Of a DNA stretch of 64,000 nucleotides, positions 63,350 to 64,000 are shown in pieces; position 1 is the first letter of the stretch, and each line of letters starts with the position of its first letter. The stretch covers positions 2,462,001 through 2,526,000 of the forward strand of contig NZ_CP064689.1 in assembly GCF_023100945.1 (NCBI RefSeq), read 5' to 3'. This DNA is from Bradyrhizobium sp. 200 (lineage in GTDB: Bacteria > Pseudomonadota > Alphaproteobacteria > Rhizobiales > Xanthobacteraceae). A program made the position numbers and the translations under genes. The notes beneath the pieces were generated by a model. It did no database searches, was not told the DNA's origin, and saw only the letters and a list, made by a program, of their open reading frames with translations.

Positions 63350-64000
63350 ATGACTGCAATTTCCGACGTCTCATCCCATGCCATCGCCCGCGCCCGCTGG
63401 CGCCCGGCCGAAATCGCGTTCTGGGTTCTCGCGGCATCCTGCGCGTTCCTGTTTCCGTCCCGCTACCTGATCATGACCGATATCATTCGGCTGGCGTTGT
63501 TCACGCTGTCGCTCGACCTGATCCTCGGCTACGCCGGCATCGTCTCGCTGGGGCACGCCGCCTTTTTCGGCGTCGGTGCATATTCGGCGGGGCTATTGGC
63601 CCTGCACGGCATCATCAACGAGCCGGTGATCGCGCTGGTCGTAGCCGGGCTGATCGCCATGGCGCTCGGTTTCCTCACCAGCTTCCTCGTGATCCGCGGC
63701 GTCGACCTGACGCGGCTGATGGTGACGCTCGGCATCGCGCTGCTGCTGGAGGCGCTGGCGGAACGCTTCTCCAACATCACCGGCGGCACCGACGGGCTGC
63801 AGGGCATCGAGATGCAGCCGATCCTCGGCCTGTTTGCGTTCGATATGTTCGGCAAGACCGGCTTCTTCTACTCACTGATCGTTCTGTTTCTGCTGTTTCT
63901 GCTGGCGCGCCGGATCGTGAATTCGCCGTTCGGCCTGTCGCTGCGCGCGATCAAGAACAATCCGTTGCGCGCGTCCGCGATCGGCGTGCCCGTCAACCGC
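63350..64000 (+). CDS. livM: ABC transporter permease LivM, partial (3' end beyond window)
   Basis: ATG at 63350, seven bases after livH stop; 217 codons are seen before the window ends. RLALFTLSLDLILGYAGIVSLGHAAFFGVGAY is the LivM signature, and the frame ends within SPFGLSLRAIKNNPLRASAIGVPVNR. The C-terminal third is missing. ATPase genes are expected next. Confidence 0.93.
   Translation, partial: MTAISDVSSHAIARARWRPAEIAFWVLAASCAFLFPSRYLIMTDIIRLALFTLSLDLILGYAGIVSLGHAAFFGVGAYSAGLLALHGIINEPVIALVVAGLIAMALGFLTSFLVIRGVDLTRLMVTLGIALLLEALAERFSNITGGTDGLQGIEMQPILGLFAFDMFGKTGFFYSLIVLFLLFLLARRIVNSPFGLSLRAIKNNPLRASAIGVPVNR

Noticed and set aside
1..64000. tRNA, rRNA or CRISPR arrays
   Set aside because: No cloverleaf-like sequence, rRNA segment or regularly spaced repeat was recognised by eye.

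Overview
The window looks like a chromosome segment from an alphaproteobacterium of the Bradyrhizobium/Rhodopseudomonas group. The pointers are high GC, two branched-chain-type (Liv) ABC transporter loci with CoA ligases embedded in one of them, a Bug-type receptor, and several palindromic intergenic repeats of a kind I recall from Bradyrhizobium genomes. Assignments rest on reading translated sequences and recalled family motifs; no search was run.

Bases 1-41786 are a large surface-polysaccharide (O-antigen-like) locus. The left arm carries rmlA (partial), rmlB, a DnrJ/EvaB-like aminotransferase, a half-length EvaA-like NDP-hexose 2,3-dehydratase and a Gfo/Idh/MocA oxidoreductase. Together these imply a dTDP-linked 2,3,6-trideoxy-3-amino sugar of the kind known from antibiotics. 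Next come two tandem polymerase-like membrane proteins and wbpB-wbpD-wbpE (UDP-GlcNAc3NAcA pathway; wbpA lies at 40.5 kb). A regulatory module follows: promoter with tandem dyads, winged-helix regulator, NusG/RfaH-like antiterminator, then an RNA hairpin and an ops-like element. Downstream are the legionaminic-acid genes (legB, legC, legG, legI, acetyltransferase, ptmE-like, legF), a first amidotransferase cassette (PseA-like, HisF-like, HisH-like), a Wzx flippase, two oxidoreductases, a possible nonulosonate transferase, a Wzy-like protein, a broken acetyltransferase and a GT4 enzyme. A second amidotransferase cassette (WbpG, HisH, HisF), the UDP-FucNAc genes fnlA-fnlB-fnlC, a WbuB-like transferase, Wzz and WbpA complete the locus. 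The expected product is a Wzx/Wzy-type glycan with legionaminic acid, a diacetamido-uronic acid, FucNAc and a deoxyamino sugar, some of them amidinated.

Bases 41832-51711 hold a minus-strand set encoding an ABC uptake system (livG, acyl-CoA synthetase, livH, livM, receptor, livF) and a PaaK-like ligase, interrupted by one plus-strand AGE-family epimerase gene. The set looks built for import and CoA activation of a carboxylic acid. Bases 51999-56843 carry a Crp/Fnr regulator, gmd-fcl (GDP-L-fucose), a Bug-type receptor and a HemD-like gene. Bases 56984-60806 carry purU, whose 3' tail is repeated 2.66 kb downstream, bracketing an apparent insertion with two SDR genes and an initiating phosphoglycosyl transferase; a small lipoprotein gene follows. 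Bases 61159-64000 begin a second Liv-type operon (receptor, livH, partial livM).

The strongest leads for new biology are the NusG-like/hairpin/ops-like module, the paired amidination cassettes whose HisF-like subunits have each altered a different catalytic aspartate, the antibiotic-type deoxyamino-sugar pathway in a surface-glycan locus, and the insertion at the 3' end of purU.
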